Of a stretch of DNA of 64,000 nt, positions 51,321-61,434 are shown one piece after another. The DNA is from Xanthobacteraceae bacterium (lineage in GTDB: Bacteria; Pseudomonadota; Alphaproteobacteria; Rhizobiales; Xanthobacteraceae). The notes beneath the pieces were generated by a model. The model made no database searches, was not told the origin of the DNA, and saw nothing but the letters and a program-made list of their open reading frames with translations. Position 1 is the first letter of the stretch. Every line of letters starts with the position of its first letter. Location of the stretch: NCBI GenBank assembly GCA_022844205.1, contig JALHMF010000011.1:1-64000 (forward strand). The letters run 5' to 3'. Both the position numbers and the translations under genes were made by a program.

Positions 51321-51707
51321 ATGAAGTCTGTTCGTGCGTATGTCCTTGCCGGCGCGGCGCTGGTGCTCTCGTCCGCTACCGCATCCGCCTCGCCCGCCCT
51401 CGTCGTCAGCGATCTGAATTTGCGGGACGGTCCCGGGGTTCAGTACCGCTCGGTCGGCGTGATCCCGGGCGGCAGCACGGTGAACGTGCTCGACTGCCAG
51501 CGCGGCTGGTGCGCGGTCTCGGCGTTCGGCCGCAACGGTTTTGTAAACGACGACTATCTCGATTTCGGCGGGCCAATGCGCGGCTATCGCGCGCCTCCGC
51601 CACCCCCGCCGCCCGTCGTGTACGAGCAACCGATGTACGGACCGCCGGTCTATGGGCCGCCGCCGCCGCCCTATTACCGGCACTACCAGCGCCGTTACGG
51701 CTGGTAA
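51321..51707 (+). CDS. secreted SH3-domain protein
   Basis: 128 residues from M-K-S-V-R-A-Y-V. Signal peptide with cleavage after A-S-A, bacterial SH3 domain (L-N-L-R-D-G-P-G-V-Q-Y, D-C-Q-R-G-W-C-A-V), then a Pro/Tyr-rich tail (P-P-P-P-P-P-V-V-Y). The SH3 part often binds murein or protein. Two Cys may pair. It sits 45 bases after rne with its own terminator; an in-frame start upstream would overlap rne. Confidence 0.8.
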   Translation: MKSVRAYVLAGAALVLSSATASASPALVVSDLNLRDGPGVQYRSVGVIPGGSTVNVLDCQRGWCAVSAFGRNGFVNDDYLDFGGPMRGYRAPPPPPPPVVYEQPMYGPPVYGPPPPPYYRHYQRRYGW

Positions 51708-51728
51708 TCTGAATTCAAATCCGGAAAG

Positions 51729-51757
51729 CGGGCGCGGTTTTCGCGCCCGTTATTGTT
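51729..51757 (+). terminator. rho-independent terminator
   Basis: CGGGCGCG-GTTTT-CGCGCCCG then TTATTGTTT. Follows the SH3 gene; its tail overlaps the 3' end of the convergent aminotransferase gene. Confidence 0.8.
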
Positions 51758-52952
51758 TCAGCCACTTTCCAATTCGCTCGACCGCCTCCCGCATCTCGGC
51801 GGAGGAACCGGCGTAGCAGAAGCGCACATAATTTTTCCCGCGCACCGGATCGAAGTCGATTCCGGACGTCGCCGCCACATGCGTCTCCTGCAGCATGCGG
51901 CCCGCGAATTCGTGGCTGTTGTCGGTGAAGTTTGAGACATCCGCATAAAGATAGAAGGCGCCGTCCACGGGCAGGAATGTTTCAAGCCCCGCCTTCGGCA
52001 ATCCCTCGACCAGGATTTTGCGGTTTTCCTCGTAGCCGTGCTTGACGGCCTGCATCTCGTCATGGCCGTCGAAGGCGGCGACGGCGGCGATCTGCGAAAG
52101 CGTCGGCACCGAGATCGCAAGATTCTGCTGCAGCCGCTCGATCGAGCGCACCAGCGTTTCGGGCACGACCATCCAGCCCGCGCGCCAGCCGGTCATGCAG
52201 AAATATTTGGAAAAGGAATTGATCACGAGCGCATCGGGCGAAAACTTCGCCGCGGTCTCGGCGGGGAAAGCGTAATCGAGGCCGTGATAGATTTCGTCCG
52301 AAATGAACTTGATCCCCGCCTCGCCGCAGGCCGCGATCAGTTCGCGCAACATTTCGGGCCGGATCATGGTGCCGGTCGGATTGGCGGGCGACGCGACGAT
52401 CACACCTTGCAGCGGCTTGCGCGCATGTTCCGCGAGCAGCGCATCCACCGTCAGCGCCCAGCGGGTTTTGTCCGAAATCGGAATCGAGACCGGCTCGCAG
52501 CCGAGCGCCTTCAGAATATGCCGGTACGGCGGATAGCCGGGCTCGGCCAGCGCCACCCGGTCGCCGGGCTCGAACATGGAAAGAAACGCCAGCACAAATC
52601 CACCGGAGGAACCCGTCGTCACCACAACGCGCGCCGGATCGAGATCGAGCTTGTAGGTTTCGAAATAATGCTGCGCGATCCGCGCCCGCAGCGGAGGAAT
52701 CCCGAGCGCCTCCGTATAGCCGATACGGCCCACATCCAGCGCGCGCTTCGCGGCGGCAATGGCGGTTGCGGGTGCCGGTGCCGCCGGCTGGCCGACCTCC
52801 ATGTGAATCACCCGCCCGCCCTGCTCCTCGATCCGGGCGGCCGCAGCCATCACATCCATCACCATGAAAGGCGGCACGTCGCCGCGCGCGGAAGGCGAAA
52901 GCATCCGCCGGGCCGCCTGCAATCCGCGCTGGTTGGGTTTAGGATCGGGCAT
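51750..52952 (-). CDS. class I/II aminotransferase
   Basis: 400 residues, PLP fold type I. Substrate/cofactor region G-Q-P-A-A-P, Y-T-E-A-L-G, A-S-P-A-N-P-T-G-T, D-E-I-Y-H-G-L-D-Y, Schiff-base Lys in S-F-S-K-Y-F-C-M-T-G-W-R-A-G-W, and the carboxylate-binding Arg in Y-V-R-F-C-Y. Reads like the aspartate/alanine/aromatic group; exact substrate not defined by sequence. Transcribed toward rne, divergent from the M48 protease gene. Confidence 0.92.
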   Translation of the reverse strand: MPDPKPNQRGLQAARRMLSPSARGDVPPFMVMDVMAAAARIEEQGGRVIHMEVGQPAAPAPATAIAAAKRALDVGRIGYTEALGIPPLRARIAQHYFETYKLDLDPARVVVTTGSSGGFVLAFLSMFEPGDRVALAEPGYPPYRHILKALGCEPVSIPISDKTRWALTVDALLAEHARKPLQGVIVASPANPTGTMIRPEMLRELIAACGEAGIKFISDEIYHGLDYAFPAETAAKFSPDALVINSFSKYFCMTGWRAGWMVVPETLVRSIERLQQNLAISVPTLSQIAAVAAFDGHDEMQAVKHGYEENRKILVEGLPKAGLETFLPVDGAFYLYADVSNFTDNSHEFAGRMLQETHVAATSGIDFDPVRGKNYVRFCYAGSSAEMREAVERIGKWLKQ

Positions 52953-53195
52953 CTACGGCCATGCCCCGCTGTCGCCGCATTCGGACGGCCAATGGCTGCA
53001 ACGCGGCCGGCCGGGGTTCAGTCGTTCGTGAAAGCCGCCGCATTGACCGGCCAACGACCCGCCCCTAGCGTGCTTTTTGCATGAATTCAGGGGCACAATC
53101 GGAGCGCTCCGTACCGTCCAATGATTGATCGCGACACAGCTAGCAAGCCGTATCCTGACTTACCAGCGGGCACGGCTACCAAGCGGATTTCCGCA

Positions 53196-54569
53196 ATGCG
53201 CCGCCTGCTTGCGATGCTCGTCGCGGGCATGATGCTGCTCGGCCCGACGCCGCTCGCCCAGTCGCAGGCGCGCGCGCCCGGCCTCAACGTCATCCGCGAC
53301 GCCGAGATCGAGGAACTCCTGCGCGAATATACGCGGCCGATCCTGAAAGCGGCGGGCCTCGGCGCGCAAAATATCGAGGTGGTCATCATCGGCGACCGCG
53401 CCTTCAACGCGTTCGTCGCCGACGGCCGCCGTATCTTCGTCAATCTCGGCGCGCTGTACGAAGCGAACACGCCGAACCAGATCATCGGGGTGCTGGCCCA
53501 CGAGACCGGCCATATCGCGGGCGGCCATCTCGCACGCATGCGCGACCAGCTCGCAAGCGCGCAGACGGCCTCGATCGTCGCCATGCTCGCGGCCCTCGGC
53601 GGCGTCGTCGCGGGTGCTGCGAGCGGAAGCGCAGGCGTTGGGCAGGCGCTGCCCGGCATCATCATGGCCCCGCAGGAAATGATCCGCCGCTCGCTCCTCT
53701 CCTACGCGCGCAGCCAGGAAGAAAACGCCGACCGCTCGGCGGTGAACTTCCTCAACGCCACCGGGCAATCGGCGCTCGGCATGATCCAGACCTTCAAGCG
53801 TTTCGCCGACCAGTCGATGTTCATGACGCGCGGCGTCGATCCCTACACGCTCTCGCACCCGATGCCGCAGGAGCGCATAGCCGCACTCGAGAACATCGCG
53901 CGCGCCAGCCCGCATTACGACAAGAAGGATCCGCCGCAGCTTCAGTACCGCCACGACATGATGCGGGCGAAGCTTGTCGGCTTCACCGACAAGCCGGACG
54001 CCGTGATGCGGCGCTATCCTTCATCCAACACCACGATGCCCGCGCGCTATGCCCGCGCGATTTCGGCTTACCGGTTCGGCAGCATTCCGAATGCCATCCA
54101 GCAGATCGATGCGCTGATCGCGGAACAGCCGAACAATGCCTATTTCCACGAACTGAAAGGCCAGGCCTATCTCGAAGCCGGCCGCGCCAATGAAGCGATC
54201 GCGCCGTTGCGCCGCGCGGTATCGCTCTCCAACGGCTCGCCGCTGATCCGCATGATGCTCGGTCAGGCGCTCGTGCAGTCCGGCAATTCCGCCTATGCCG
54301 ACGAGGCTGTCGCCGAACTCCGGCAGGGGTTGCAGCGCGAGCCGAACGCCTCGATGGGCTACCGGCAGCTTGCCATCGCGCTCGGCCGGCAGGGCGACCG
54401 CGCCAACGCCGATCTCGCATCGGCGCAAGCCTCCTTCAACGAAGGCGACTTCCCGACCGCGCGGCAACTTGCGGCGCGCGCGCAAAAAAGCTTCAAGAAC
54501 GGCTCGCCCGGCTGGCTCAAGGCTGACGACATTGTGAGCTACAAACCGCCCAAGATCGGGCAGAACTAA
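53196..54569 (+). CDS. M48 metalloprotease with TPR domain (BepA-like)
   Basis: 457 residues from M-R-R-L-L-A-M-L. Signal peptide, M48 protease domain with zinc motif H-E-T-G-H (102-106) and third ligand in E-E-N-A-D, then TPR units (A-I-Q-Q-I-D-A-L-I ... G-Q-A-Y-L-E-A-G). This is the BepA/YfgC type, a periplasmic protease and chaperone for outer-membrane protein assembly. It is followed after 21 bases by a DsbA-like gene, suggesting a periplasmic protein-folding operon. Confidence 0.92.
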   Translation: MRRLLAMLVAGMMLLGPTPLAQSQARAPGLNVIRDAEIEELLREYTRPILKAAGLGAQNIEVVIIGDRAFNAFVADGRRIFVNLGALYEANTPNQIIGVLAHETGHIAGGHLARMRDQLASAQTASIVAMLAALGGVVAGAASGSAGVGQALPGIIMAPQEMIRRSLLSYARSQEENADRSAVNFLNATGQSALGMIQTFKRFADQSMFMTRGVDPYTLSHPMPQERIAALENIARASPHYDKKDPPQLQYRHDMMRAKLVGFTDKPDAVMRRYPSSNTTMPARYARAISAYRFGSIPNAIQQIDALIAEQPNNAYFHELKGQAYLEAGRANEAIAPLRRAVSLSNGSPLIRMMLGQALVQSGNSAYADEAVAELRQGLQREPNASMGYRQLAIALGRQGDRANADLASAQASFNEGDFPTARQLAARAQKSFKNGSPGWLKADDIVSYKPPKIGQN

Positions 54570-54590
54570 GCGGCTTCAGGAGAAATCGAC

Positions 54591-55370
54591 ATGTCCGTTA
54601 TCCGCACGCTGCAATCGCGTTTCGCCGCCGTTCTGTTCGCCGTGATCGTTGCGTGTTCACTCCCGCACGCCGCCCTTGCCTTGAACGCCAATGACAAGAA
54701 GGAAGTCGAGGCGATCATCAAGGATTACCTGATGAAGAACCCCGAGCTGCTGCGCGACGTGATGCAGGAGCTGGAGCGCAAGATGGCGGTGGAGGAAAAC
54801 TCCCGTCGTGCCGGCGCCCTCAAGGAAAACGCCAAGCTCATCTATGACAGCCCGCGCGGCGTCGTGGTCGGTAACCCGAAGGGCGATGTCACCGTGGTTG
54901 AGTTCTTCGATTACAATTGCGGCTACTGCAAGCGCGCGATGGACGACATGATGCAGCTCATCAGCGCCGATCCAAAACTGAAATTCGTACTCAAGGAATT
55001 CCCCGTGCTCGGCCAAAGCTCGCTCGACGCCGCCAAGGTCGGCATCGCCGTGCGGATGCAGGACAAGGACGGAAAAAAATATCTCGAATTCCATCGCACG
55101 CTGCTCACGGGGCGCGGCGAGGTCAACCGCGACCGCGCGATGGCCGCCGCCAAGCAGGCGGGCGCGGACATGACCAGGCTCGAAGCCGATCTGAAGTCGG
55201 ACGAGATCGAGGCGACGTTGCAGGAGAGCGCGGTGCTCGCCGACATGCTCGGCATCTCCGGCACACCGAGCTACATCATGCCGAACGAAGTGGTGCCGGG
55301 TGCCGTCGGCGTGGCGGAGTTGAAAAAGCGCGTGGAAGCCGTGCGCAAATGCGGGACGGCGACCTGCTGA
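54591..55370 (+). CDS. DsbA-family thiol oxidoreductase
   Basis: 259 residues. Signal peptide, an N-terminal helical stretch (about 32-75, K-K-E-V-E-A-I-I-K-D-Y-L) as in ScsC-type proteins that form oligomers, then a thioredoxin fold with helical insert. Active site C110-G-Y-C113 and cis-Pro in G-T-P-S-Y-I. Two further Cys near the end (K-C-G-T-A-T-C). Probably a disulfide oxidase or isomerase; C-G-Y-C is found in isomerases (DsbC type), so isomerase function is possible. Confidence 0.9.
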   Translation: MSVIRTLQSRFAAVLFAVIVACSLPHAALALNANDKKEVEAIIKDYLMKNPELLRDVMQELERKMAVEENSRRAGALKENAKLIYDSPRGVVVGNPKGDVTVVEFFDYNCGYCKRAMDDMMQLISADPKLKFVLKEFPVLGQSSLDAAKVGIAVRMQDKDGKKYLEFHRTLLTGRGEVNRDRAMAAAKQAGADMTRLEADLKSDEIEATLQESAVLADMLGISGTPSYIMPNEVVPGAVGVAELKKRVEAVRKCGTATC

Positions 55371-55421
55371 GGGCGCCGGAAACGCCGTTTACCGCAAGGT
55401 TTAATGCCCAGGATTTATCCA

Positions 55422-55454
55422 GATGCCCGCCTTCCCCTCCGGCGGGCATCTTTC
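55422..55454 (+). terminator. rho-independent terminator after DsbA-like gene
   Basis: GATGCCCGCC-TTCCCCTCC-GGCGGGCATC, then TTTCTATAAA: a perfect 10-bp stem. Confidence 0.8.
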
Positions 55455-55507
55455 TATAAAGACCGCCCCCGGCCACCCGGCCGCGAATGACCGGATTCCC
55501 AGCAATC

Positions 55508-55954
55508 ATGGCGAAGGTTTTCGTGCTGAACGGCCCCAATTTGAACCTGCTCGGCACGCGGGAGCCTGAAATCTATGGCTCGACCACCCTCAAGGACATC
55601 GAGCAGATGACGCGGGCCGCCGCCCACAAGCACGGGCTGGAGATCGATTTCCGTCAGAGCAATGTCGAAGGCGAACTCGTGAACTGGTTGCAGGAAGCCG
55701 GCAAGCAGGCCGTGGGCGTCGTTCTGAATCCGGCCGCCTATACCCACACCTCGGTGGCGCTGCATGATGCGATCAAGGCGATCGGCATCCCTGTCGTCGA
55801 GGTGCATCTGTCCAATATCTTCGCGCGCGAGCCGTGGCGTCACCATTCGCATGTCTCGCCGGTCGCCCGCGGCATGATTTGCGGCTTCGGCGCGGACGGG
55901 TATCCGCTCGCCATCGACGCGCTCGCCGCCGCCCTTCGCACTGGAAAGAAGTGA
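55508..55954 (+). CDS. aroQ: type II 3-dehydroquinate dehydratase
   Basis: 148 residues from M-A-K-V-F-V-L. Catalytic Tyr in [29 protein letters not shown] and R-E-P-W-R-H-H-S. Third step of the shikimate pathway; forms dodecamers in the family. Placed just before accB, as in other Alphaproteobacteria. An ATG seven codons upstream is possible. Confidence 0.96.
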   Translation: MAKVFVLNGPNLNLLGTREPEIYGSTTLKDIEQMTRAAAHKHGLEIDFRQSNVEGELVNWLQEAGKQAVGVVLNPAAYTHTSVALHDAIKAIGIPVVEVHLSNIFAREPWRHHSHVSPVARGMICGFGADGYPLAIDALAAALRTGKK

Positions 55955-55958
55955 TCCG

Positions 55959-56414
55959 ATGTTTGGAAAGAAGATCAATATCGACGCGGCCCTCATCGCG
56001 GAACTGAGCCAGCTGCTGGAGCAGAACGGTCTCACCGAAATCGAGGTGCAGCATGGCACGCAGCGCATTCGCGTTTCGCGCGGCGGCGTTGCGGTCGCGG
56101 CGGCACCGGCAGCGCATTCCACTCGCCTGTCGAATCTCTCCGCAACGACCGCGATCAAGGATCCGGGCGACGGCAAGCTTCCGGGTTCCGTGCCTTCGCC
56201 GATGGTCGGCACCGCCTATCTCGCGCCCGAGCCGGGCGCCAAGCCCTTCATCGAGGAAGGCAGCAAGGTAAAGGCCGGGCAGACGATCCTCATCGTCGAA
56301 GCCATGAAGACGATGAACGCGATTCCGTCGCCGCGCGCCGGCACCGTCACGAAAATTCTCGTCGAGAACGGCCAGCCGGTCGAATACGGCGAGCCGCTGG
56401 TGATTATTGAATAA
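55959..56414 (+). CDS. accB: biotin carboxyl carrier protein of acetyl-CoA carboxylase
   Basis: 151 residues. N-terminal helix region, Ala/Pro linker and a biotinyl domain with the biotin-accepting K117 in [16 protein letters not shown] at the start of the biotinyl domain is the family hallmark. Follows aroQ by four bases and carries CO2 from AccC to AccAD for malonyl-CoA synthesis. Confidence 0.97.
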   Translation: MFGKKINIDAALIAELSQLLEQNGLTEIEVQHGTQRIRVSRGGVAVAAAPAAHSTRLSNLSATTAIKDPGDGKLPGSVPSPMVGTAYLAPEPGAKPFIEEGSKVKAGQTILIVEAMKTMNAIPSPRAGTVTKILVENGQPVEYGEPLVIIE

Positions 56415-56564
56415 GGTATTTGGCGTGGACGAATTCGCCCTCTCCACCGTCGTCCCGGCCGAGCCGAGCCCCCGCGTCGCGCCTTCGGCGCGCGCAAGGA
56501 TAAACTCCGCAAGGCGAGAGCCGGGATTCATACGCCGCAGCAGAAATTATTTCGCGCAGCCGGT

Positions 56565-56597
56565 GATGATGGGTCCCCGCTTTCGCGGGGACGACAC
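56565..56597. repeat. family-C palindrome between accB and accC
   Basis: GATGATGGGTCCCCGCTTTC then GCGGGGACGACAC; hairpin GTCCCCG/CGGGGAC at 56573-56592. It stands just upstream of accC, in a 197-base gap that is otherwise unremarkable. Confidence 0.65.
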
Positions 56598-56611
56598 CTG
56601 CAGGGTGAACG

Positions 56612-57964
56612 ATGTTCGATAAAATCCTGATCGCGAACCGCGGCGAGATCGCGCTCAGGGTGCTGCGCGCCTGCAAGGAGCTTGGCATCGCCACGGTCGC
56701 CGTGCATTCCACCGCCGACGCCGAGGCAATGCACGTCAAGCTCGCGGACGAGAGCGTCTGCATCGGCCCGCCGCCGGCGCGCGAATCCTATCTCAACATT
56801 CCGGCGTTGCTGGCCGCCTGCGAGATCACCGGCGCGGAAGCGGTGCATCCCGGCTACGGATTTTTGTCGGAGAACGCGCGCTTCGCCGAAATCCTGAAGG
56901 ATCACGGGGTCGCCTTCATCGGTCCCTCGCCCGAGCACATCCGCATCATGGGCGACAAGATCGAGGCCAAGCGCACGGCGAAGCGCCTCGGAATCCCTTG
57001 CGTTCCCGGCTCCGAAGGCGGGGTATCGAATGACATCGAGGCGATGAAAATCGCCAGGGACATCGGGTTTCCGGTGCTCGTGAAGGCGGCCGCCGGCGGC
57101 GGCGGACGCGGCATGAAGGTCGCGCAGACCGCTGAAGAGCTTTCCAACGCCCTTTCGACCGCCCGCTCCGAGGCGAAGTCCGCGTTCGGCGACGATGCGG
57201 TGTATCTGGAAAAATATCTCGGCCAGCCGCGGCACATCGAAATCCAGGTGCTGGGCGACGGCAAGGGCGACGCGATTCATCTGGGCGAGCGCGATTGTTC
57301 GCTGCAGCGGCGCCATCAGAAAGTGTGGGAAGAATCTCCCTCGCCCGCATTGAACGCCGAAAGCCGCAAGAAGATCGGCGACGTCGTCGGCAAGGCGATG
57401 CGCGACCTCAAATACCTTGGCGCCGGCACCGTGGAATTTCTCTACGAGAACGGCGAGTTCTATTTCATCGAAATGAACACGCGCCTGCAGGTCGAGCATC
57501 CGGTCACCGAGATGGTCACCGGCATCGATCTGGTGAACGAGCAGATCAAGATCGCGGCCGGTTCGCCGCTCACGATCAAACAGGAAGACGTGACCTTCTC
57601 CGGCCACGCCATCGAGTGCCGCGTGAACGCGGAGAACCCCGAAACCTTCACGCCGTCGCCCGGAAAAATCTCCTACTATTATCCGCCGGGCGGATTGGGC
57701 GTGCGCATCGATTCAGCGGTCTATCAGGGTTACACGATCCCGCCCTATTACGACTCGCTGATCGGCAAATTGATCGTGCACGGCAAGACGCGCAATGAAT
57801 GTCTGGCGCGCCTGCGCCGGTCCCTTGACGAATATGTAGTGGACGGCATCCAGACGACGCTGCCCTTGTTCCGCAAGCTCGTGCGCAATCCCGACATCAT
57901 CGACGGGAACTACAACATCCACTGGCTGGAAAAATTCCTCGCCGCCGGCGGGATGAAGGATTAG
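56612..57964 (+). CDS. accC: biotin carboxylase
   Basis: 450 residues. ATP-grasp enzyme: [10 protein letters not shown] at the start, [19 protein letters not shown] (ATP loop), [22 protein letters not shown], and the late Y-D-S-L-I-G-K-L-I. Carboxylates biotin on AccB using bicarbonate and ATP. Its end overlaps the convergent receiver gene by four bases. Confidence 0.97.
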   Translation: MFDKILIANRGEIALRVLRACKELGIATVAVHSTADAEAMHVKLADESVCIGPPPARESYLNIPALLAACEITGAEAVHPGYGFLSENARFAEILKDHGVAFIGPSPEHIRIMGDKIEAKRTAKRLGIPCVPGSEGGVSNDIEAMKIARDIGFPVLVKAAAGGGGRGMKVAQTAEELSNALSTARSEAKSAFGDDAVYLEKYLGQPRHIEIQVLGDGKGDAIHLGERDCSLQRRHQKVWEESPSPALNAESRKKIGDVVGKAMRDLKYLGAGTVEFLYENGEFYFIEMNTRLQVEHPVTEMVTGIDLVNEQIKIAAGSPLTIKQEDVTFSGHAIECRVNAENPETFTPSPGKISYYYPPGGLGVRIDSAVYQGYTIPPYYDSLIGKLIVHGKTRNECLARLRRSLDEYVVDGIQTTLPLFRKLVRNPDIIDGNYNIHWLEKFLAAGGMKD

Positions 57965-58344
57965 GCCGCGCGCGGCAAGTGACGCGCGATCCAGCGGCAA
58001 ACCTCGCCCGGATCGTAGGGTTTCGGCAAAAAGCTCGAACCCGGCACGCGCGACTCCTGATCGAATTTCGACGGGCGGCCCGACGCATACAGCACTCGGA
58101 TTTCCGGCAATAACTTGCGGGCGCGTTGCGCAAGCTCGCTGCCGCTCATTTTGCCGTTGAGATTGATGTCGGTGAAAAGCACGTCCGGCGGCGTTTCGGA
58201 TTTCAGGTATTCGAGCGCCTCCGGTCCGTTCGAGGCCACATGCACCTCGAATCCTTCATGCTCCAGAATGCTCGATATCATGTCGCTCACGAGCCATTCG
58301 TCCTCAACCACGAGAACGCTCGCGCGTTTGACCTTGTTTTCCAT
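57961..58344 (-). CDS. stand-alone response regulator (receiver)
   Basis: 127 residues from M-E-N-K-V-K-R. A single receiver domain: acid pair in V-V-E-D-E-W, phospho-acceptor Asp in L-F-T-D-I-N-L, Thr/Ser region Y-A-S-G, and Lys in F-L-P-K-P-Y. No output domain. Such CheY-like proteins relay phosphate in general-stress and other pathways. No kinase gene is nearby. A longer reading frame (to 58413) adds an Arg/Thr stretch without family likeness. Confidence 0.85.
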   Translation of the reverse strand: MENKVKRASVLVVEDEWLVSDMISSILEHEGFEVHVASNGPEALEYLKSETPPDVLFTDINLNGKMSGSELAQRARKLLPEIRVLYASGRPSKFDQESRVPGSSFLPKPYDPGEVCRWIARHLPRAA

Positions 58345-58529
58345 GTCCCTGAATCGCTCCGAAGCTCCGGAACGCCTCGTTATCCGCGTATTGGTCAACG
58401 TGGACATCCGCATATCGTTCAGAATTCGACGAAAATTGAGCGGATTATCCTAAAATTTTCATGAATCAGGCGCTTTGTCGGTCCGGGAGCGACTCTGGAC
58501 AAGCCCGGCGCTGCACTTATGCTCACCGG

Positions 58530-59864
58530 ATGTGGCGAATGAGGGCCTTCAACACGCTGGCCATCGCGGCATTGGTCTGTATCCTATGCGACCGAATTGA
58601 AGCGCAAACGGATGCGGCAGGCCGGGTATTCGTGACTGAAGTCCGCGGTGCCATCGGCGTCGCCACCGAGCGGCAGATCAAGCGGGCGATCGAGCACGCC
58701 GAGCGGGAAAAGGCGAATGCACTCGTCATTCAGCTCGACACCCCCGGTGGTCTTGTGTCGGCCACACGCAACATCGTCCAGGACATCGTCGCCTCCCCGG
58801 TGCCGGTCATCATTCATGTGACGCCGAGCGGCGCCCGCGCCGCCTCGGCCGGCACCTTCATGGTCTATGCCGCACACGTCGCCGCGATGTCGCCGGGCAC
58901 CAATATCGGCGCCGCCACACCGGTCTCCATGTCGATGCCGGGCATGCCGGGCGACGCGAAGAAGGACGGCAAGGAGCAGACCTCGGCCTCCGAGCGGAAG
59001 TCGGTCAATGACACGGTAGCGATGCTGAAGAGCCTCGCCCAGTTGCGCGGGCGCAATGCGGAGTTTGCCGAGAAGGCGGTGCGCGATGCCGCCACCATGA
59101 CCGCGGAGGAAGCAAAGCGCGGGAACGTGGTCGATCTCCTGGCATCGGGCTTGCCCGATCTGCTCGCGCAGGCCGACGGCATGCGCGTGAAGGTGAAGAA
59201 TGCCGAGGCAACGCTCGCGACCAAAGGTGCCGCGCCGACTACAATCGAAACCGATTGGCGTACGCGCCTCCTCGCCGTCATCGCCGACCCGAACGTCGCC
59301 TTTATCCTGTTCATGATCGGTATCTACGGCATCCTGTTCGAGTTCTGGCACCCGGGCACGCTCGTGTCCGGCGTAATCGGCGGCGTGTCGCTGATCCTCG
59401 CGTTGATCGCGCTCTCCGCGCTCCCCGTGCATTACGGCGCGCTGGCACTCCTGCTGCTCGGCATCGCGCTGATGATCGGCGAGGCATTCACGCCGGGAAT
59501 CGGCATTCTCGGCATCGGCGGGTTGGTGGCTTTCATCGCCGGCGCGATCTTCCTGTTCGAGGGCGGCGGCTGGGATATGCAGGTGGCGCTCTCCATTCCG
59601 GTGATCGCGGGCGCCACGCTGGCGACAGCCGGGCTGATTTTCGGGATTGTGGGGGCCGCCATCCGGTCGCGGCAGCGGCCGCCCGCCACCGGCAGCGAAC
59701 AGATGATCGGCTCAACGGCGGAAGTGGTGGAATGGCAGGGACAAACCGGCCGCGTCCGCGTGCATGGGGAAATCTGGGCTGCGCGCGCCGCGCAACCGCC
59801 CAGAATCAGTGACACTGTGAGAGTGGTCGGCCGCGACGGCCTGGTGCTGATCGTCGAGCCCTGA
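58530..59864 (+). CDS. nfeD: NfeD-family membrane serine protease
   Basis: 444 residues. Signal sequence, ClpP-class protease domain (L-D-T-P-G-G-L oxyanion part, catalytic Ser in A-A-S-A-G-T-F, Lys further on in A-K-R-G), four to five membrane helices (about 270-380) and a C-terminal OB-fold NfeD domain (G-R-V-R-V-H-G-E-I-W-A-A). Long NfeD proteins cleave the C-terminus of their slipin partner, encoded next. Alternative ATG nine bases downstream. Confidence 0.92.
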   Translation: MWRMRAFNTLAIAALVCILCDRIEAQTDAAGRVFVTEVRGAIGVATERQIKRAIEHAEREKANALVIQLDTPGGLVSATRNIVQDIVASPVPVIIHVTPSGARAASAGTFMVYAAHVAAMSPGTNIGAATPVSMSMPGMPGDAKKDGKEQTSASERKSVNDTVAMLKSLAQLRGRNAEFAEKAVRDAATMTAEEAKRGNVVDLLASGLPDLLAQADGMRVKVKNAEATLATKGAAPTTIETDWRTRLLAVIADPNVAFILFMIGIYGILFEFWHPGTLVSGVIGGVSLILALIALSALPVHYGALALLLLGIALMIGEAFTPGIGILGIGGLVAFIAGAIFLFEGGGWDMQVALSIPVIAGATLATAGLIFGIVGAAIRSRQRPPATGSEQMIGSTAEVVEWQGQTGRVRVHGEIWAARAAQPPRISDTVRVVGRDGLVLIVEP

Positions 59865-59876
59865 GGGAATAGAGCG

Positions 59877-60641
59877 ATGAACCCATTGTACAGCCTGCTC
59901 GACTTTACCGGCTTGATCGTTCCGGTCGTGCTGCTGATTTTCCTGCTCGGCTATTCGGTGAAGGTGCTGCGTGAATATGAGCGCGCGGTGATCTTCCTGC
60001 TGGGCCGTCTCTGGAAGGTGAAAGGCCCGGGCCTCATCCTCGTTATCCCCGTGATCCAGCAGGCCGTGCGCGTCGATCTGCGCACGCGCGTGCTGGAAGT
60101 GCCGCCGCAGGACGTGATCTCGAAGGACAACGTGTCGGTGCGCGTGAGCGCCGTGATCTACTATCGCGTGATCGATCCCGAAAAGGCGGTTGTGCAGGTG
60201 GAGTTCTACGAGATGGCGACCAGCCAGCTCGCGCAGACCACCCTTCGCTCGGTGCTCGGCCAGCACGATCTCGACCAGATGCTCGCCGAACGCGACAAGC
60301 TGAACGGCGACATCCAGCGCATCCTCGATCATCAGACCGACGCATGGGGCATCAAGGTCGCCAATGTCGAACTGAAGCAGATCGACCTCAACGAGACCAT
60401 GATCCGCGCCATTGCGAAACAGGCGGAAGCCGAGCGGCTGCGCCGCGCCAAAGTCATCGACGCCGACGGCGAGTTGCAGGCTTCGCAAAAACTCATGGAG
60501 GCCGGTCAGGTACTGGCCGCCAATCCGCAGGCGATGCAGCTCCGCTATCTGACAGCGTTGCAGAACGTCGCAGGCGAGCGCTCGCGCACGATCATCTTTC
60601 CGATTCCGCTCGACATGTTCGACAAGTTCCGGGGCCAATAG
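59877..60641 (+). CDS. slipin / SPFH-domain protein
   Basis: 254 residues. N-terminal membrane hairpin (about 12-30), then the SPFH/band-7 domain: Y-E-R-A-V-I-F-L-L-G-R, R-V-D-L-R-T, V-S-V-R-V-S-A-V-I-Y-Y-R-V and a helical C-terminal part rich in Ala/Glu (A-I-A-K-Q-A-E-A-E-R-L-R-R-A). Paired with the NfeD gene 12 bases upstream, the conserved slipin-NfeD operon. Proposed to organise membrane microdomains. Confidence 0.93.
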   Translation: MNPLYSLLDFTGLIVPVVLLIFLLGYSVKVLREYERAVIFLLGRLWKVKGPGLILVIPVIQQAVRVDLRTRVLEVPPQDVISKDNVSVRVSAVIYYRVIDPEKAVVQVEFYEMATSQLAQTTLRSVLGQHDLDQMLAERDKLNGDIQRILDHQTDAWGIKVANVELKQIDLNETMIRAIAKQAEAERLRRAKVIDADGELQASQKLMEAGQVLAANPQAMQLRYLTALQNVAGERSRTIIFPIPLDMFDKFRGQ

Positions 60642-60647
60642 CGCGGC

Positions 60648-61310
60648 ATGACGCGGCACGGCGATATCGAGGTCGAGATCACGCCGGATGTGCTCTTGAA
60701 GGCTTACGCGTGCGGCATCTTTCCGATGGCGGAAAGTGCCGAAAGCCCGACCCTGCACTGGATCGAGCCGCAATATCGCGGCGTGATGCCGCTCGATTCA
60801 TTCCATGTGCCGCGCCGTCTTGCGCGCACGATCCGCTCCGACAAGTTCGAGATCCGCATCGATCGCGATTTCGATGCGGTGATAGCCGCCTGTGCTTCCC
60901 CCGCGCCGGGGCGCGGCAAGACCTGGATCAACAAGCGCATTCAGCGGCTCTATCGCGAACTGTTCCAGCGCGGCCATTGCCACACGGTCGAGGCGTGGAG
61001 CGGCGGCAAACTTGCCGGCGGTCTGTATGGCGTGAAGCTCGGCCGCGCGTTTTTCGGCGAGAGCATGTTTCACTTCGAACGCGATGCCTCCAAGGTGGCG
61101 CTGGTGCATCTCGCCGCAAAACTCATCAAGGGCGGCTTCGTGCTCCTCGATGCGCAATTCCTCACGCATCACCTGGAAGGCTTCGGCGCGGTGGAGGTGG
61201 ACGGCGTGCGCTACCAGCACATGCTCGCCGAAGCGATCCGGGGTGACGCGAGTTTCGGCCAGTATGCAATGAGCGGGGCGGAAGCGCTGGGCTTGTTCAA
61301 GAACAATTAG
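60648..61310 (+). CDS. aat: leucyl/phenylalanyl-tRNA-protein transferase
   Basis: 220 residues. Family marks: [37 protein letters not shown] and F-G-E-S-M-F. Adds Leu or Phe to proteins with N-terminal Arg/Lys, marking them for ClpAP (N-end rule). Starts seven bases after the slipin stop; in related genomes it directly follows accC. Confidence 0.96.
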   Translation: MTRHGDIEVEITPDVLLKAYACGIFPMAESAESPTLHWIEPQYRGVMPLDSFHVPRRLARTIRSDKFEIRIDRDFDAVIAACASPAPGRGKTWINKRIQRLYRELFQRGHCHTVEAWSGGKLAGGLYGVKLGRAFFGESMFHFERDASKVALVHLAAKLIKGGFVLLDAQFLTHHLEGFGAVEVDGVRYQHMLAEAIRGDASFGQYAMSGAEALGLFKNN

Positions 61311-61319
61311 TCCATGCTC

Positions 61320-61425
61320 CGTCACCCTGAGGTGCGAGCGGCGCGCCGCGAGCCTCGAAGGGTGTGCGGCCGTTCATCCTTCCAGGCTCGCCCTCTCGGG
61401 CTCGCTCCTCAGATGACGGGTCAGG
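61320..61425. repeat. family-B repeat
   Basis: GTCACCCTGAGGTGCGAGC, CGAGCCTCGAAGGGTG and CATCCTTCCAGGCTCGCCC arms; diverged copy of the element at 2114-2218. Confidence 0.6.
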
Positions 61426-61434
61426 CAGTCTTGA